64,000 bases of DNA from positions 806,001 to 870,000 of the forward strand of contig CM023542.1 of the NCBI GenBank assembly GCA_013350335.1, in the 5' to 3' direction. The notes below the pieces were generated by a model. That model saw nothing but the letters and a program-made list of their open reading frames with translations. It was not told the origin of the DNA and did no database searches. The translations under genes and the position numbers were made by a program. The stretch is from Chimonanthus salicifolius (lineage: Eukaryota > Streptophyta > Magnoliopsida > Laurales > Calycanthaceae). This document shows, in pieces, positions 12,001-24,472 of this stretch (the stretch's first letter is position 1; every line of letters begins with the position of its first letter).

Positions 12001-15000
12001 TTCTGGGTCAGAGATTCATTCCTGAACTTCCTCCTCACTCCAGGCAGTAATCAAGGTTTGGCTCCCCCAAGGGTTCAAGCATTTGTTTGGTGCACACTAA
12101 AGGATAAGATCTTGACTAGATTGGAGCTTAAGAGAAGGGGTTTGCGGGGGGAAGGGGAGGATCTGAGTTGCCCCTTATGTCGCCACCCGGAGGAAGACAT
12201 TGATCAACTTGTGCCTCAGGCTCCAATACCCATAGACACCTAACTGCACATTTCACCTTTTTTATATGCATATAAAATTAAAATTAAAATTTATTTTATT
12301 TTTTGTCTAATTTCAATGTTTCTTTAATATCAGCATCCATGAATACTGCAAACACTTTATTGCTTATCAGGAAAAGATTAACAGCAATAACAAAAACACA
12401 ACAACGAAAGACATAACATGGGAAAAGGTGATGCCAAATAATACAGTTTCTACTTAAGAAAAAACAAACGCAAAAAAAAATCAGTTTTGATAGTTCACTT
12501 TGCAAATATCATATGCATACATGGTAACAATAAACTGAGCTAAATGTTTCTAAAACTTACTAGATTCTCATGGTAGACCCCAACAACAGCAAAAGGAACC
12601 CGTGCTGGATTCAGCATAGGACCCAAGATATTGAATACTGTCTTTACTTTAAGTTTTTTCCTCACAGGACCAACAACTCTCATTGCTGGGTGATATTTGG
12701 GAGACATCATAAAACCAATGCCCACTTCTTGCACACATTTCTTCACCCCCTAATTCCAAAAAAAAAAAAAAGTACATTATGAAGTAAATAAATGCTGTGA
12801 GAGTTGCAATCAAGGTTATGCATATGCAATAAAATGTTGTGACAGCTAACAATTCGGGCAACAATTGAGATACAAACAGCAGTACCTGCAGAACACTTAT
12901 TTTTGTTTTATCTTTTCTTGACGTTTTTCTTGTTTTTGTGGTCTAAGTCTTTTAGACCCGATTCTTTGTATTTGTACCTGTACCTTTTCTTAGTTTTGAT
13001 GGAAGTCTTTCACCATTACTGCTCCAAAAAAAAAAAGGTCTAAGACTCCATGAGCCAGATTATAATTGAGTGAACAAGGGATAAACCTCTATGGTCCATT
13101 TCTTGAAAAAGTTTATCAAATGAGAAAAGTGACCAACTTAGAAAATCAAATCAAAGATTGATGCGGAGCACCACACGAATTTCCATATTTAGCAAGTTTT
13201 TATATTTAGATTTAGGGTTTTCAGCTTTTCATAATTGTATTTTTTTCATTCATTTATTTGTTTAGTCCAATAGTTGATTTTGTTTGGAGAAATTTAGTGA
13301 TTTTACATGTAATTAGGGTTTTTGAATCATTGGGGGTAGTTTGGTATTTGTTTATTTGAGGGTATTTTGGTCTTTTTCATGTTTTTAAGTCATTATATAT
13401 GTGATTTAATCTCTCCACACAGAATTGACACTTAATGATGATTGAAATTGAAGTTCTCTTCTGCTGTTTGTGCGACGAAAATAATTTGAAAGTGATTCCT
13501 TTGGCATGACGCCCTTTTGGCATGAAGCCTAGCATGAGGCTACCATTTTTCCATCTTCGGATATTCTTCTTCTACTTCTATCTATTTATCTCTCTTCCTC
13601 TCTCTTTTCCTTTTCTTCTCCTTAAATCTGTCCCAGAAACAACCCCAAAACCTGTCCCAAAATTTGTCCCAGTTTAGCCCCAAATCTGTCCCAAAACAGC
13701 CCCAAGATCAGTCCCGGTTCTGTCCAAGATCTGTCCTAGACCTATTAGATCTACTACTACATTTAGATCTGTATCTTAAACTTGTACAAACATCTTCTTA
13801 ACCCTTTTACTGCTATTCTACACCTTTTCTTGTTGCCGTTATTAATTGATTAATTAATTTCAGCCCATATTAATTTTAGGTGCATTAATTTCATCTCTCA
13901 TGATATTTAGAGAACCAAATTTAGGCATTTAGGATCACCCTATTAGTTGTCCTGCATCAAAGATCAAAAGGAACCCTGAGTTCGGGGCTCTAGAGATAAC
14001 AAAATCCAGCAGGAAGATATTTGTCCATCCAGGAATCAACCTGAAATTTCAGGTTTCCATTTAAAAGTTTAGCTCATTTTTCTCAAGGCAAAAGGCCATA
14101 TTTCTTATCCAGATTTAGCCATAAGGCAAACAGGCAGAAAAGCTAATTTTCCCAGTATCTTAGTAGGTAAGCATAGATTGCATATTCTGATACAGTTCTG
14201 AACCATCTGGTTCAAAAAATACAGTTCTGAACAATGAACATAAACAACTTATATTAGAGGTAACACAGATGTTTATACTCAATACTGTTCTGAACCACGA
14301 GCATACACGCTTATATTTGAGATTTTTTGATTCAATGTTCCCATCTGTATTAATAGCATTGTTGCTAAAATCTTACAATACATGATCCATATCTTACGAT
14401 CATATGATGGAAAGAGGAACGATTTGTGTCGGTATAAAAATATTAAGATTCCTATTGATGATAGAATTATAGAGCTATTTAGAATTTGAAAGCAGAAACT
14501 TTTGATTTTGATGGTTTTTAAGGCTTGAACTGTTAGGTATCTTTGTTGTTTTGTTCTTTTGGTAGCTTTTTGGTTTATTGTTGGCCTATTTTAGAACAAT
14601 GGTTGGAGTGTACACTGGTATCATACTTTTGGAAGTTGGAACTTTGAAAACTGAGCTGTAGTGAATATGTTATTTCACTTCATTTTGCAATCTATATACT
14701 TAATGTGGGAAGAAAATTGAAGAGTTGCTGATATTATAACTTTTTAAGTATACTTTATTCTGGCTTTAATTTTATACATTTTTCAAAGAAAACACTCATG
14801 CCTCTTATGATTCTATGATTTGCGATTCACAATTTGAGATTTAAGCTAAAATAATTCTATAATACAATTCGATTTTCACAACATTGATTAATAGCATATT
14901 AACAATTGATCACTGCATCTCACTTCACAGAAGGCCTGTAAGAGATGCCACCCATGCCATGGCATTAAAAGGACAATAACAACAGAATGAACACAGATGC

Positions 15001-16113
15001 AAATGATAGTGGTAAAAATAATGATAAACAAGAACTCTAGCATTCAAATAAATGAGCATCTCCATTAAAAATATAAAAAAAAAAAATGTTTAAATCCTGT
15101 TTTTGATACTGACCTCAGGGTCCAAGTCAATGACTACTCCCAATTCCTCTAGTACATCAGCACTTCCACAAGCAGAAGAACTGGAGCGATTTCCTTGCTG
15201 CAAGTAAGAATGAATAATACTCATCAAATCATTCTCATCCAACCGCTGGCAGGTCATGATAGGACACTTTTCTAACAGCATTTGTTCATGGAATTTTACC
15301 TTCGCAACTTTGGCACCAGATGCTGCAGCAAGAATGGATGCCCCTGTCGAGATGTTGACTGTGTTTGCTCCATCGCCACCTGTTCCAACAATGTCAACTG
15401 CATCAGCCAATCCTTCAACCTTCCTACAGCATTTAATCATCGTCCTTGCCAACCCTACAATCTGAACACTGGAAGGTTAATAAATCTATATAAAAGAAAT
15501 ATAACAAAAGATCATGTTCTACAAAGACAGCTTTTGGAGCTTGCAGTGCCACAAAATTGTAAGTAGCTTCTTGAATTAAGTAAAATTTTAGCCCGTCTTG
15601 CTAATACACATGCAAGTGGGAAAAAAGTAAAGTGGTTAAACAAGAGAGACATTCCAACCACTTACTTCCTCGAAAGTTTCTCCTTTGGCTCTCAAAAGAA
15701 CAAGAAATGCACTGATCATGGCTTCATTCGCTTCACTCAATAAAAAAGCAAGAGTTGCTTCAGTCTCTTCCTCAGACAAATCCACCCGGTTTATAAGAGA
15801 TTCAATTATCTACACATACGCGTACATAATTAAAGAAGTGAATAACAAAATTAAATCAATAAAATAAATATATAGAAGAGGAACAACATAAATAAGCAGA
15901 AAAATAATTCCATACATCCTTGAATGTGGATGATAATGGCATTGAACTAGACTGATTGCTTTCCAAGCTACATGTCAGAGTTTTCACATTCCTATACTTC
16001 AATTGAGGAATCCGTGCAGCAGATGAACACTTCCAAGCCTCAAACTGCCATGCCAATGGCTTGTATTGGCATGAAGAAAGTAAAATGGGTGAACGGCATC
16101 CAAACATTGCCAT
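9089..16113 (-). CDS. PAT1: Anthranilate phosphoribosyltransferase, plastid tryptophan pathway
   Basis: This enzyme transfers phosphoribosyl from PRPP to anthranilate, the second committed step of tryptophan synthesis, in the plastid stroma. Ten exons join in frame, given in transcription order: 16113-15916, 15809-15666, 15461-15300, 15197-15114, 12749-12561, 11492-11402, 11214-11155, 10898-10780, 9356-9222 and 9124-9089. They encode about 405 residues. Residues 1 to about 55 are serine-rich and transit-peptide-like. [16 protein letters not shown] at about 140 is the PRPP loop. [20 protein letters not shown] starts at 169, HPAMR and [11 protein letters not shown] follow, and GGGPEFNA lies near the C-terminus. 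All the hallmark motifs of TrpD are intact. The ATG at 16113 is chosen because an acceptor-like CTTAG lies four bases upstream. The start could lie two codons later at the second Met. Introns contain a LINE fragment and a solo LTR. Confidence 0.95.
12055..12230 (+). mobile_element. LINE fragment: reverse-transcriptase zinc-binding domain relic
   Basis: The plus-strand reading includes [19 protein letters not shown] followed by [14 protein letters not shown]. This matches the C-terminal zf-RVT domain of plant non-LTR retrotransposons, which has a P-x-K/R-V-x-x-F-x-W start and a CPLC...E-x-x-x-H/Q-L zinc motif. Only this fragment is recognisable and it ends soon after. It lies antisense in the intron between exons 5 and 6 of the anthranilate phosphoribosyltransferase gene. 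Confidence 0.72.
13159..13959. mobile_element. Solo LTR (801 bp) with AAGAT target duplication
   Basis: The element begins TGATGCGGAG and ends TCCTGCATCA. It is flanked by the 5-bp duplication AAGAT at 13154-13158 and 13960-13964. No internal retrotransposon coding region is present, so it is a solo LTR. It contains a pyrimidine-rich tract near 13559-13620 and a run of TGTCCCA-type motifs from about 13627 to 13740. It lies in intron 4 of the anthranilate phosphoribosyltransferase gene. A related LTR-like stretch lies near 40244. Confidence 0.82.
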
Positions 16114-17661
16114 CAGACTAAGTAACAGCTACTCAACAATAATGAGCACACGATGCCCCCTTTCCTGTGAGATTAAAGAATTCAGAGATTTTACAGAACC
16201 AGTGCTGGAATTTGATTCATGAAAACAAAGTACTTCCATGGAAATAACTGCTTCTATGCAAGGAAAGTAAAATACGCTGTTGCAAAAATGACTGCTTTTC
16301 TTACCAAAAAAGCCATTCTTAAAACAGTTAGTTACAAAGTTCTAATTTATGGGAAAGTACTTTCCCTTCTACACATCAAAACAGATCCCTAGAAATGCAA
16401 TACATCATCCGTTGATGGGATGGGTTTTTATAACAATCTCGGGTTTTCATAAACAGAAATAAGTGAATGTTTCACCTTTCTCCTTCTCAAGTACTTCATG
16501 AAACAGAAGAACAATGGGAATTCTTGATTGTCTGCCTGTTGAACATTGAGAAATAAAATATGCATATAATCCAAACAAAGCATTTTCATTGCACCATCTG
16601 GTATCTCCATGTAGATCATAATTACAAGAAGTACAAGAATCTGATAAATATTTTCATGATCTAATAAATGAAACTAAAATCGACAAATCTAACCTCATTT
16701 ATCAATTTATCCAACAACAAAAAAAAAAAAAAAACAAATTCAGAAAGATCTAATTTTATTGGTATTTCATCTCAGTTGCATGTGTATGTTGAAGTTCAGA
16801 CAATGAAACTGAAAATTCTCTGGTAAATTACAGCCTTCACTCAGAAAATGAGATATAATCAATATAACCAAAACCTTAGACAAAATAAAGGGACAAAATG
16901 ACCTTTTTCTAAATTTAAAAGAAAAAAAATACTCTCGTCTCAATGACTTGGATTTCACTAGAACAGACAGGGAAAAAACCTTCCATGAAATCACTTCTGG
17001 ACCCATGTAGAGGAAGTACTTATTTAGAAAATAATCAATTTTTAACCAAAAATGGTTTGCAAGTAAATAATTTCGTTCCATGCATCCAGAAAGGAAGGTA
17101 CTTTTTAGGAAATATATCTATTATCAGTTTATAATAATAATACTTTCCTTCCCATTCACCAAAGTTCGGGGGCATTTTCCACGGACAGAGATTCAACAAA
17201 TTTTACCAAACTTTCAGAGGATTTCAAGGAAAATTGAGAGAGGAAAGGGAAAATCTTTGGACATTCCTGGCATGAAGCTGTGTAGGACTCTATTCAGAAA
17301 GCTGGAAAAAGTCATGAAATTACAAGATTCAGATAAAGTCAATCTCAGTAACTTGATAGAGGGGGGAGTTTGAGAATTTGAAGAAAAATGGAGCGATACA
17401 ACGAAAATCTTTCGATATATCCACTATCCACGGATAACGATTACGGAGAATTCAATCCAGAAACTGGAAAAGGCCATGAAATTACAAGATTCAAATTAAT
17501 TCGATCTCATAAGCTTGAAAGAGAGCGGAGAGATTGAGTACGCCAAAGGAAGGAGCAATCAACAAAATTATGGACTACAAAGTTTGAGATGCAACAACCG
17601 AAAATTGAAATGCGCGGCTCTGTTTGGACCCAGTGGAGTGGAAAGTGTTTACTTGGAAAAA

Positions 17662-17885
17662 TAATCATTTATTGCTTGTGATTAAAGAAAATGAAATTTC
17701 AAAATATTACCTTTATCAGGTTCAGAAAAAGACTAATGCAGCGGAGAGAGAATAATCATTTAGTGCTTATGATTAAAGAAAATGAATAATCTCCAGGGAA
17801 AGTACTATCCATGCATCAAAGGAGCCATTGAAATTTGAAAACATTACCTATCCGATTCAGAAGAAAGACTAATGCAAGAGAGGGA
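17662..17885. repeat. Imperfect tandem duplication containing a splice-donor-like site
   Basis: Two units share ATAATCATTTATTGCTTGTG-like starts (17662 and 17750), then GATTAAAGAAAATGAA, and later an ATTACCT...TTCAGAA...GACTAATGCA block. The second block contains, on the minus strand, a GTAATG donor-like site at 17847. The first contains the equivalent GTAATA at 17710. Confidence 0.65.
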
Positions 17886-19055
17886 CAGAGGCAGCGCGGC
17901 CGGTGGGACGCCGCTGTCAAAAGCCGGGGAACTCGCTACTAACACAGGCATGGCCCTCGCAGCTTCCTTTTAACGTTTTCTTCCGTTTCCTATTTGAGAA
18001 AATAAAATTAAAACGGAGTTCACTCATCCCAATACCTCTCCCTCCCTCTTTCTTATTCCTCTCTCTTCCTCAGCATCATCAGTTCACAACGTTTTCTTGA
18101 GGTGTCTGACTTTAAAAAATAAATTTAAATAAAATAATTATTAAAAAATATTAATATGATAAAGTTGAGTCAATATGTTTTTTTAATTTATTTAAAATAT
18201 CATTATTTATATGATTTGAATAAAGGACGTACATAGTTGAAAAAAAATTCACTTGATCTTCTATTTTATTCTATTTAAATAAAATGATTATTTATGAAGT
18301 TGATTCCTTTAAGAAAAATGATAAATTGTCCCTTAATATCTTATTGGTGTGGACACATGGTTTGCACGTGGACTTAAGTTGGTAACATAGTAGTAAGTTT
18401 TTAATCAAAAACAAGAAGGCCCAAGCCCAAAGTAAGCCTGAAACTGAATCCAAAATGTAATGTATAAAAATTTAAATAAATTTAAAGAAATTAAAAATAT
18501 GACTTTAATGATTAGATAAGCTGATTTTATAAAAAGTAAACATTCTCACGTAGGAGAATCATTTTATTTCATACGGGAATTTATTTTTTTACTCTTTCAC
18601 TTCCGTTTTATCCTTTCATATTGGTTGAAAGGTTAAAATGGAAATTTAAAAAAAAAAAATTTGAATTGTCTTGTGAGATGAAAAAATTCTCCCGTATAAA
18701 AATGTGTACCTCAAATCATAACAACAATCTTTCTATCTAATCCATTAATGGTATGAATTACATACTATACCTCCATTATACAAATCTGACCTCTACTGAC
18801 AAATTTGATGACTAATTTTATTGTTTAGAAGATGGACGGATTTGAAATGGTATAAAGTCTGGCGAATTTTCATTAAAGAGATAGTATATGTGACAGAATT
18901 CTAACCAAATAAGAAAGAAAAGTATTGAGATCTTGAGAGATTTGGGGATTGAGAGAGAAGTGTGAAGATAAGAGTTAAGAAAGTTTAGAATTTGATTAAG
19001 AAAGATGTGTATATTAGTGCAACTAAATAAGAAAATGGTTTGCATTTAGAAAGAC

Positions 19056-19150
19056 GTGTATATATATATATAAAGAGATTGGAATATTGGATATAAGGAG
19101 GCTGTGTATATATATATAAAGAGATTGGAATATTGGATATAAGGAGGCTG
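19056..19150. repeat. Two-copy tandem repeat, about 46 bp
   Basis: The unit is a short TATATA run followed by AAAGAGATTGGAATATTGGA and TATAAGGAGGCTG, present twice back to back with almost no differences. It is a small minisatellite immediately left of a CCGATA-rich block. Confidence 0.8.
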
Positions 19151-19951
19151 AATAGGGGTCGAGATATCACCCGATATATATCGGTTTTGAAAACTTATAC
19201 ATATTCGATATATATCTTTGATATCGGTCGATTGATATATTTTTTCTAAAAAAAAATAATAGAGAGAAAAATATCGGTCGATACCAAGTTTTTAACACCA
19301 AAGCTCAACCTTCTTTATAATTTGGCCCTACATTGTTGGGTTAAATGAAATGATGGTTTCATTAACAATAATTTAAAGAAAACTCTTAAATCTGATTTTA
19401 TAATATCATAAGATAGGTCATAAAAATACTGTAATATAATTAAGGCTGAAACTTGGGTTGGGTTGGATCGGGTTTCAATAAATCCAACTCAACCCATGTT
19501 AAAAATTATTGAACCCGATCTAATCCGATCTGAATTACTGACTCGAGTTACTCAACCCGACTCGACCCGAATTTCTGACCCGATTCAACTCGACTCAAAT
19601 ATTATTTTATAACTTGTCGCACTCGGGTTGGATCGGATTGCTTTTAAATTTCTCAATCCGATCTGACTCAAATTTCATGTGGGTTTATTTTTTTCCAACC
19701 GGACCCAACTCAAGATATATAGAAACATAACCCAATGAGTGATAATTAATTTTCAAAATAAAAAATTGCATAGATAAAATGCTCAAGTAAAAATTCAAAT
19801 TATTTTTACATATATATTTTTAAAATACCGTTTAATTATAGAGAAGCCATTGCAAGATAGAGGGACGGCCGGCTTCCCTGGAGTTTTTAATTAATTAAGC
19901 TCGCGGAAATCCAACCTCCTCCGTTGTTCCTTCTCCCATTTCCAATTTCAG

Positions 19952-20497
19952 GTATACCTTTCATCCTTTACGAATCGTCATCTCTCTGTACATATATTTT
20001 AAATCTTATTTTATCCCAAAGAAATTGATTTGCGTTTGGTTTCTTGTGTTCTATCAAATGAAGGCTTAGATTTCCTTTCAAAATGATGGATATTGGAAAA
20101 AGCTTTAGTTTCTTTTGATTTGTAAGCGGTTTTCTTTCTGTCTCTTGCATTTAAATTATGTAGTTGTGTGTGGAAACTGTGGAATTGGATATATGTTGGT
20201 GAATTGATAAGGAATATTTTCTGGGTTATTTTCTTTTCCCAAAAAAAGTCTGGGTTATTTAGGTTCATGAAGAGTTGCCTCGAGTGATTGTTAATCTTTT
20301 GTCAATCAGATTCTGCTTTGAATAAACTGGGTTCTTTTTTTTCCAATTGAATCAACGGTCGATTTGGTAAAGCAAAAGGTGGAGTCGTAAGGATTGAAAT
20401 CGCTTGACTCATGTTTGGAACTTTTTAGAAATAACGTTTAGTATAAATTTGGTATTCTTTTCTTTATATATATATATGTATGTATTTGTGCAAACAG
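19952..20497 (+). other. Probable 5' UTR intron of the F-box gene
   Basis: TTTCAG|GTATAC at 19951/19952 is a good donor. AAACAG at 20492-20497 after a T-rich, TATA-rich stretch is a good acceptor, and it lies 13 bases before the F-box gene ATG. The stretch between has no long open frame in the gene's sense. This is inferred from splice signals only. Confidence 0.5.
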
Positions 20498-20510
20498 AAA
20501 AATTGGGAAG

Positions 20511-21914
20511 ATGGATTGCTTGCCAGACCAGATAATCTGGGATGTTATGGGTAGGATACAGAAGACTTTTGATCGGAACTCAGTGTCTTTAGTGTGTAAG
20601 TGCCTCCATGAATTAGATAAAGAACAGAGAGAATTTCTAAGGGTTGGCTGTGGATTAGATCCTGCAAATGAAGCTTTATTGTCTCTTTGTATCCGGTTTC
20701 CAAACCTGACAAAAGTGGAAATCACTTACTCTGGATGGATGTCCAAATTAGGGAAACAATTGGATGATGCAGGGCTTCGGATACTTTCAGATCATTGCCC
20801 TTCATTGGTCAACTTAACCCTAAGTTTCTGTACCTTTATCACTGATGCGGGTCTATGTCATTTAGCTTCTTGCACAAAGCTCAGAGCTTTGAAGTTGAAT
20901 TTCACACCAGGAATCACAGGTTGTGGGATACTGTCTCTAGCTGTTGGGTGCAAGAACCTGTCCACCCTCCATCTGATTCGGTGCCTGAATGTAAGCAGTG
21001 TTGAGTGGTTGGAGTATCTCGGTAAGTTTGAGACTTTGGAGGATCTCTCAATCAAAAACTGCAGGGCTATTGGAGAAGGTGATCTCTTAAAGCTGGGACC
21101 TGGTTGGAGAAAATTGAAACGGTTGCAATTTGAAGTGGATGCCAATTACCGATACATGAAGGTGCATGATTGCTCAACGGTGGATAGATGGCAGAAGCAA
21201 TGGATTCCATGTGAGTCAATGGAGGAGCTTAGCTTGGTAAATTGCCTCATAAGTCCTGGCAGAGGCCTTTCATGTGTGTTAGGAAAATGCAAGGCATTAA
21301 AAAAGCTTCACCTAGACATGTGTACTGGGATAAGAGACAGCGATGTGATGAACTTAGCACAAAATTCAAACGATCTTCGGTCCATCTCTTTATGTGTGCC
21401 ATCGGATTTTTCGCTTCCCTTGTTGATGAACAATATATTGAGATTGACAGATGAGAGTTTGAGAACAATAGCTTGTAACTGCTCTATGCTTGAATCAGTC
21501 AAGATCTCTTTCTCTGATGGGGAGTTCCCTTCATTCTCCTCTTTTACATTAAATGGCATTCTTACTTTGATCCAAAGATGCCCAATTCGTGTTTTGGTTC
21601 TTGACCATGTCTACTCATTCAATGACTTTGGGATGGAGGCTTTATGTTCTGCTTACTTTCTTGATAGGCTTGAGCTTATCAAATGCCAAGAAATTAGTGA
21701 TGATGGGTTGCAACTTGTCAGACACTTCCCTCGCCTGAGTGTTCTCAAACTTTCAAAGTGTTTGGGTGTGACAGATGCTGGATTGAAGTTGCTGGTGGGT
21801 TCACAGAAATTGGAACTGCTGACAGTGGAAGATTGCCCGCAGATTTCTGAAAAGGGTATTCAAGGGGCTGCAAAATCTTTATTATATAAACAAAACTTGT
21901 CATGGATGTACTGA
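20511..21914 (+). CDS. F-box/LRR-repeat protein (SCF substrate-recognition subunit)
   Basis: A single-exon gene of 467 residues. Residues 1-40 (MDCLPDQIIWDVMGRI..., SVSLVCKCLHEL) form a short F-box that would bind SKP1/ASK. The rest is an array of cysteine-containing leucine-rich repeats of the pattern CPSLVNLTLSFC-x-x-ITDAGL, repeated to the C-terminus (LSKCLGVTDAGLKLL, EDCPQISEKGI). This is the architecture of F-box/LRR proteins that select targets for ubiquitination by SCF E3 ligases. The target cannot be read from sequence. The ATG at 20511 follows an AGAAAAATTGGGAAG context and gives the F-box directly. Codon use and frame are clean with no breaks. The named hormone-receptor members (TIR1, COI1, MAX2) are longer and different, so I do not assign a symbol. 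Confidence 0.9.
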   Translation: MDCLPDQIIWDVMGRIQKTFDRNSVSLVCKCLHELDKEQREFLRVGCGLDPANEALLSLCIRFPNLTKVEITYSGWMSKLGKQLDDAGLRILSDHCPSLVNLTLSFCTFITDAGLCHLASCTKLRALKLNFTPGITGCGILSLAVGCKNLSTLHLIRCLNVSSVEWLEYLGKFETLEDLSIKNCRAIGEGDLLKLGPGWRKLKRLQFEVDANYRYMKVHDCSTVDRWQKQWIPCESMEELSLVNCLISPGRGLSCVLGKCKALKKLHLDMCTGIRDSDVMNLAQNSNDLRSISLCVPSDFSLPLLMNNILRLTDESLRTIACNCSMLESVKISFSDGEFPSFSSFTLNGILTLIQRCPIRVLVLDHVYSFNDFGMEALCSAYFLDRLELIKCQEISDDGLQLVRHFPRLSVLKLSKCLGVTDAGLKLLVGSQKLELLTVEDCPQISEKGIQGAAKSLLYKQNLSWMY

Positions 21915-24472
21915 ACTAGTATTACCATACATTCTTGTCAGTAAGTTCCATTCCTGTATCTTTTCGCTTGTATATTTCATTTCTACTGATGATGTTGCAC
22001 AATCATGTATTCCTGCGGGTTGGTTTGAGAAGTATGTTGTCTTGATGATTAAGCTTTGCCCTCTTCCTTTCTTGTTTCTTTCATTCTTTGTTATTTCTTT
22101 TGTTATGTACTCTACTGGAGAAAAAGCAATTGGTTTAGTTTTAAGTGATTTATACTTAAATTACCATCTTACCCCTTATTCTCAATTCAATTTTTTTAAA
22201 AATATGACTTCAAATATTTAATTAAAGTGATTTCTTAGATTTTTTTTTATATACTTAATGTACATCTATTCCAATGCTGCTAATGAAAGATTTTGATGTA
22301 AATGTAAAACAACATATTCGTTGCTAGTTTTTAGCATCGAAGGGAGAAAGATATACATACATACTTCCACAAATACTGAGATTTTTTTTTTTTTTAAATC
22401 ACATGTACATGTTTAGATTTTTTCCACAAAACCACAAAATTAGTCTAATGTGATAATGGGCATAATAGTCATTTTCAAAAAAAAGAAAAAAAGAAAAACC
22501 CAAAGGAATCCAAAATATTATGACTACGAAATTGGTTAATGCAATTTAGGGTTTTAGAAATTATAGTTTTCAAGCATAAGATCATGCAGGTAAATCGCCC
22601 CATTATATAAATGTAAGTTAATCCAAGTTATAATTTTTAAAATATATATTTTTTATACAGGATTGGGGTGGGGTGGGGCGTTAGTGGGCCATGTCTACTT
22701 TGCCAACCAATTCAGATCCCCTCACCTCCCGCAAGGTCTTTAGACACAGCTCAGTATGGGCTCACGGTTTTCAAAATGCGTTACACTAGATGAGAGCAGG
22801 GGTCAAAAAAAGCCCCGGCCGATATATCGGCCGATATGCATATCGACCGAGAATTTTCTCTCTCCTCCGATATCGGTCATTTCTCTCTCCTCCGATATCG
22901 GAACCGCGAAAAAACCGTGCAAAACCGTGACGAACCGTGAAAAACCGCAAACAACAGCAAAAAACCGTGAAAGCCGTATCGGAAGACCCGTGCAGAACCG
23001 CAAAAAACCGTGGAAAAACCGTGAAAAACCGTATCAGTTTTTTTTAAAAAAAAAATAAATAAATAACTTTTAAATACCGATATCTGTACATATCGACCGA
23101 TATGGTGACCGACATTGCAGACCGAATATCGGCCATATCGGCCGATATTCGTTTTGTACGGCCGATACATATTGTATCGACCGATATTGCTCGATTTTAA
23201 AAAACCGATACATATCCGCCGATACGATATATATCCGCCGATATTTCAACCCTTGGATGAGAGATGCAACCCCTCGTATAAGTATCAAATCCTTGCACCC
23301 ATTCCCTATTGTGGAACAAGTGACTTTTTTGTGAGGTGGCAGTTAGTCCTTATGGGCTTAAAATAATACTGACAAAGGTCCCCCACACACCAACACTCGA
23401 TTGTTGGGCCCCATAACTCAACAACACTTGCGCCTTGAAAACATGGGATAGAAAATGAGTTTTGAATCAAGTCCAATTTAGAGTGCATATTTGATGCTTA
23501 AAAAATATGACTTGATTGATTCAATCATGATAATTTTTAATTACATTTTTGTATTTATGCCTTTCCAATACGCACTTAAAATTAATCAACTTAGAGAGCT
23601 TAAACATAATAACTTCCATTTCCTTTTTTTCTTTTGGGTATCAACAAAAAATTCCTATTTTTCAAGCATATTTAGTAATTCCAAATATATAATAAACAGC
23701 CAAAAAAAAAAAAATTCCTTAGCAATAGATACCATGTGTCTAGGCAAATGATGGTTTTATCCTCATTATAATAAGAGCTTAAAAATGATGGATTCAATTA
23801 TCCAATCAAAATAATTTTTTAATGTCATATTTCTGTTTAGGCCTACTCATTTTACATATCAAATTAGTTCAAAGCTAGTTTCATCTGTAGCACGTATTTA
23901 AAATTTAAGAATATTTAGTAATTTGACCCATCAAATTTGGGTAAGTGAGCCACGTTATACAAGCTTAACCAACAAGAGGAAAACAAGCTTCAACTTCAGA
24001 GAATCATATGCATTGATCAAAATGAGTCTGGATCTTCTGGTATTCGACTTTCAACAAAAACTTGTAGAGCACCCTATCTGACTGGCCTTTTCATACAGTG
24101 AAATTTGTCAAAAAGAGAGAAGGTGATCTACGCCATTTTATGAAAGTTCACTTCTAGAGGATCCAGATTTTCAAAATACACTCAATATACTAAAAGCTCC
24201 GCATAATGCAAAGGTCACAAGCATCAGTTTGGGGATGGTAACTACAAGGTTTAAACATCAGTAGTTCCAAAAACCTAAATCTACCATGTTAGCTCATGAA
24301 TCTCTCTTTCAGCTCACTATAGAAGAATTTCCATCTGATGGCTTATCCCAAATTGTCTTCACAATGTTTTGCCAGTACCTAAATAAATATGGAGTGACAA
24401 GACGTACATACATAGACCTGAATACATCAAAGCCGTCAGTTCTGTTTAGATTTCACTGCTCCTTTTGCTATC
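21915..24472. other. Intergenic region between convergent genes
   Basis: This region holds the 3' UTRs of the F-box gene (left) and of the hydroxyproline arabinosyltransferase (right). The middle contains a CCGATA-rich hAT-like element at 22797-23255. The remainder is AT-rich. I see no exon. Confidence 0.55.
22797..23255. mobile_element. Non-autonomous hAT-like element rich in CCGATATCGG motifs
   Basis: It is flanked by the 8-bp direct repeat GATGAGAG (22789-22796 and 23256-23263), as expected for hAT transposition. The left end CAGGGGTCAAAA and the inverse of the right end, CAAGGGTTGAAA, form short inverted repeats. The interior has many CCGATA/TATCGG copies in both orientations, like hAT subterminal repeats, plus a run of AAAACCGTG motifs. 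There is no transposase. A related copy lies at about 32930-33206. Confidence 0.75.

Larger units (their letters stand above)
16114..19920. other. Divergent intergenic region; probable 5' UTR exon near 17.85 kb
   Basis: This is the space between the divergent anthranilate phosphoribosyltransferase and F-box genes. On the minus strand a donor-like GATAG|GTAATG at 17848, next to a GC-richer block at 17850-17960, could be a non-coding first exon of the phosphoribosyltransferase gene, spliced to the acceptor at 16118. From about 18110 to 19900 the DNA is very AT-rich and repetitive, with CCGATA-type repeats at 19153-19290 and GGGTTGGGTT-type repeats at 19440-19690. I see no protein-coding exon. 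Confidence 0.45.

Noticed and set aside
12893..13036. Possible LINE 3' tail with poly-A in the PAT1 intron
   Set aside because: The T-rich phrase and A-run resemble LINE tails, but no coding remnant is attached and the match is too loose to annotate.
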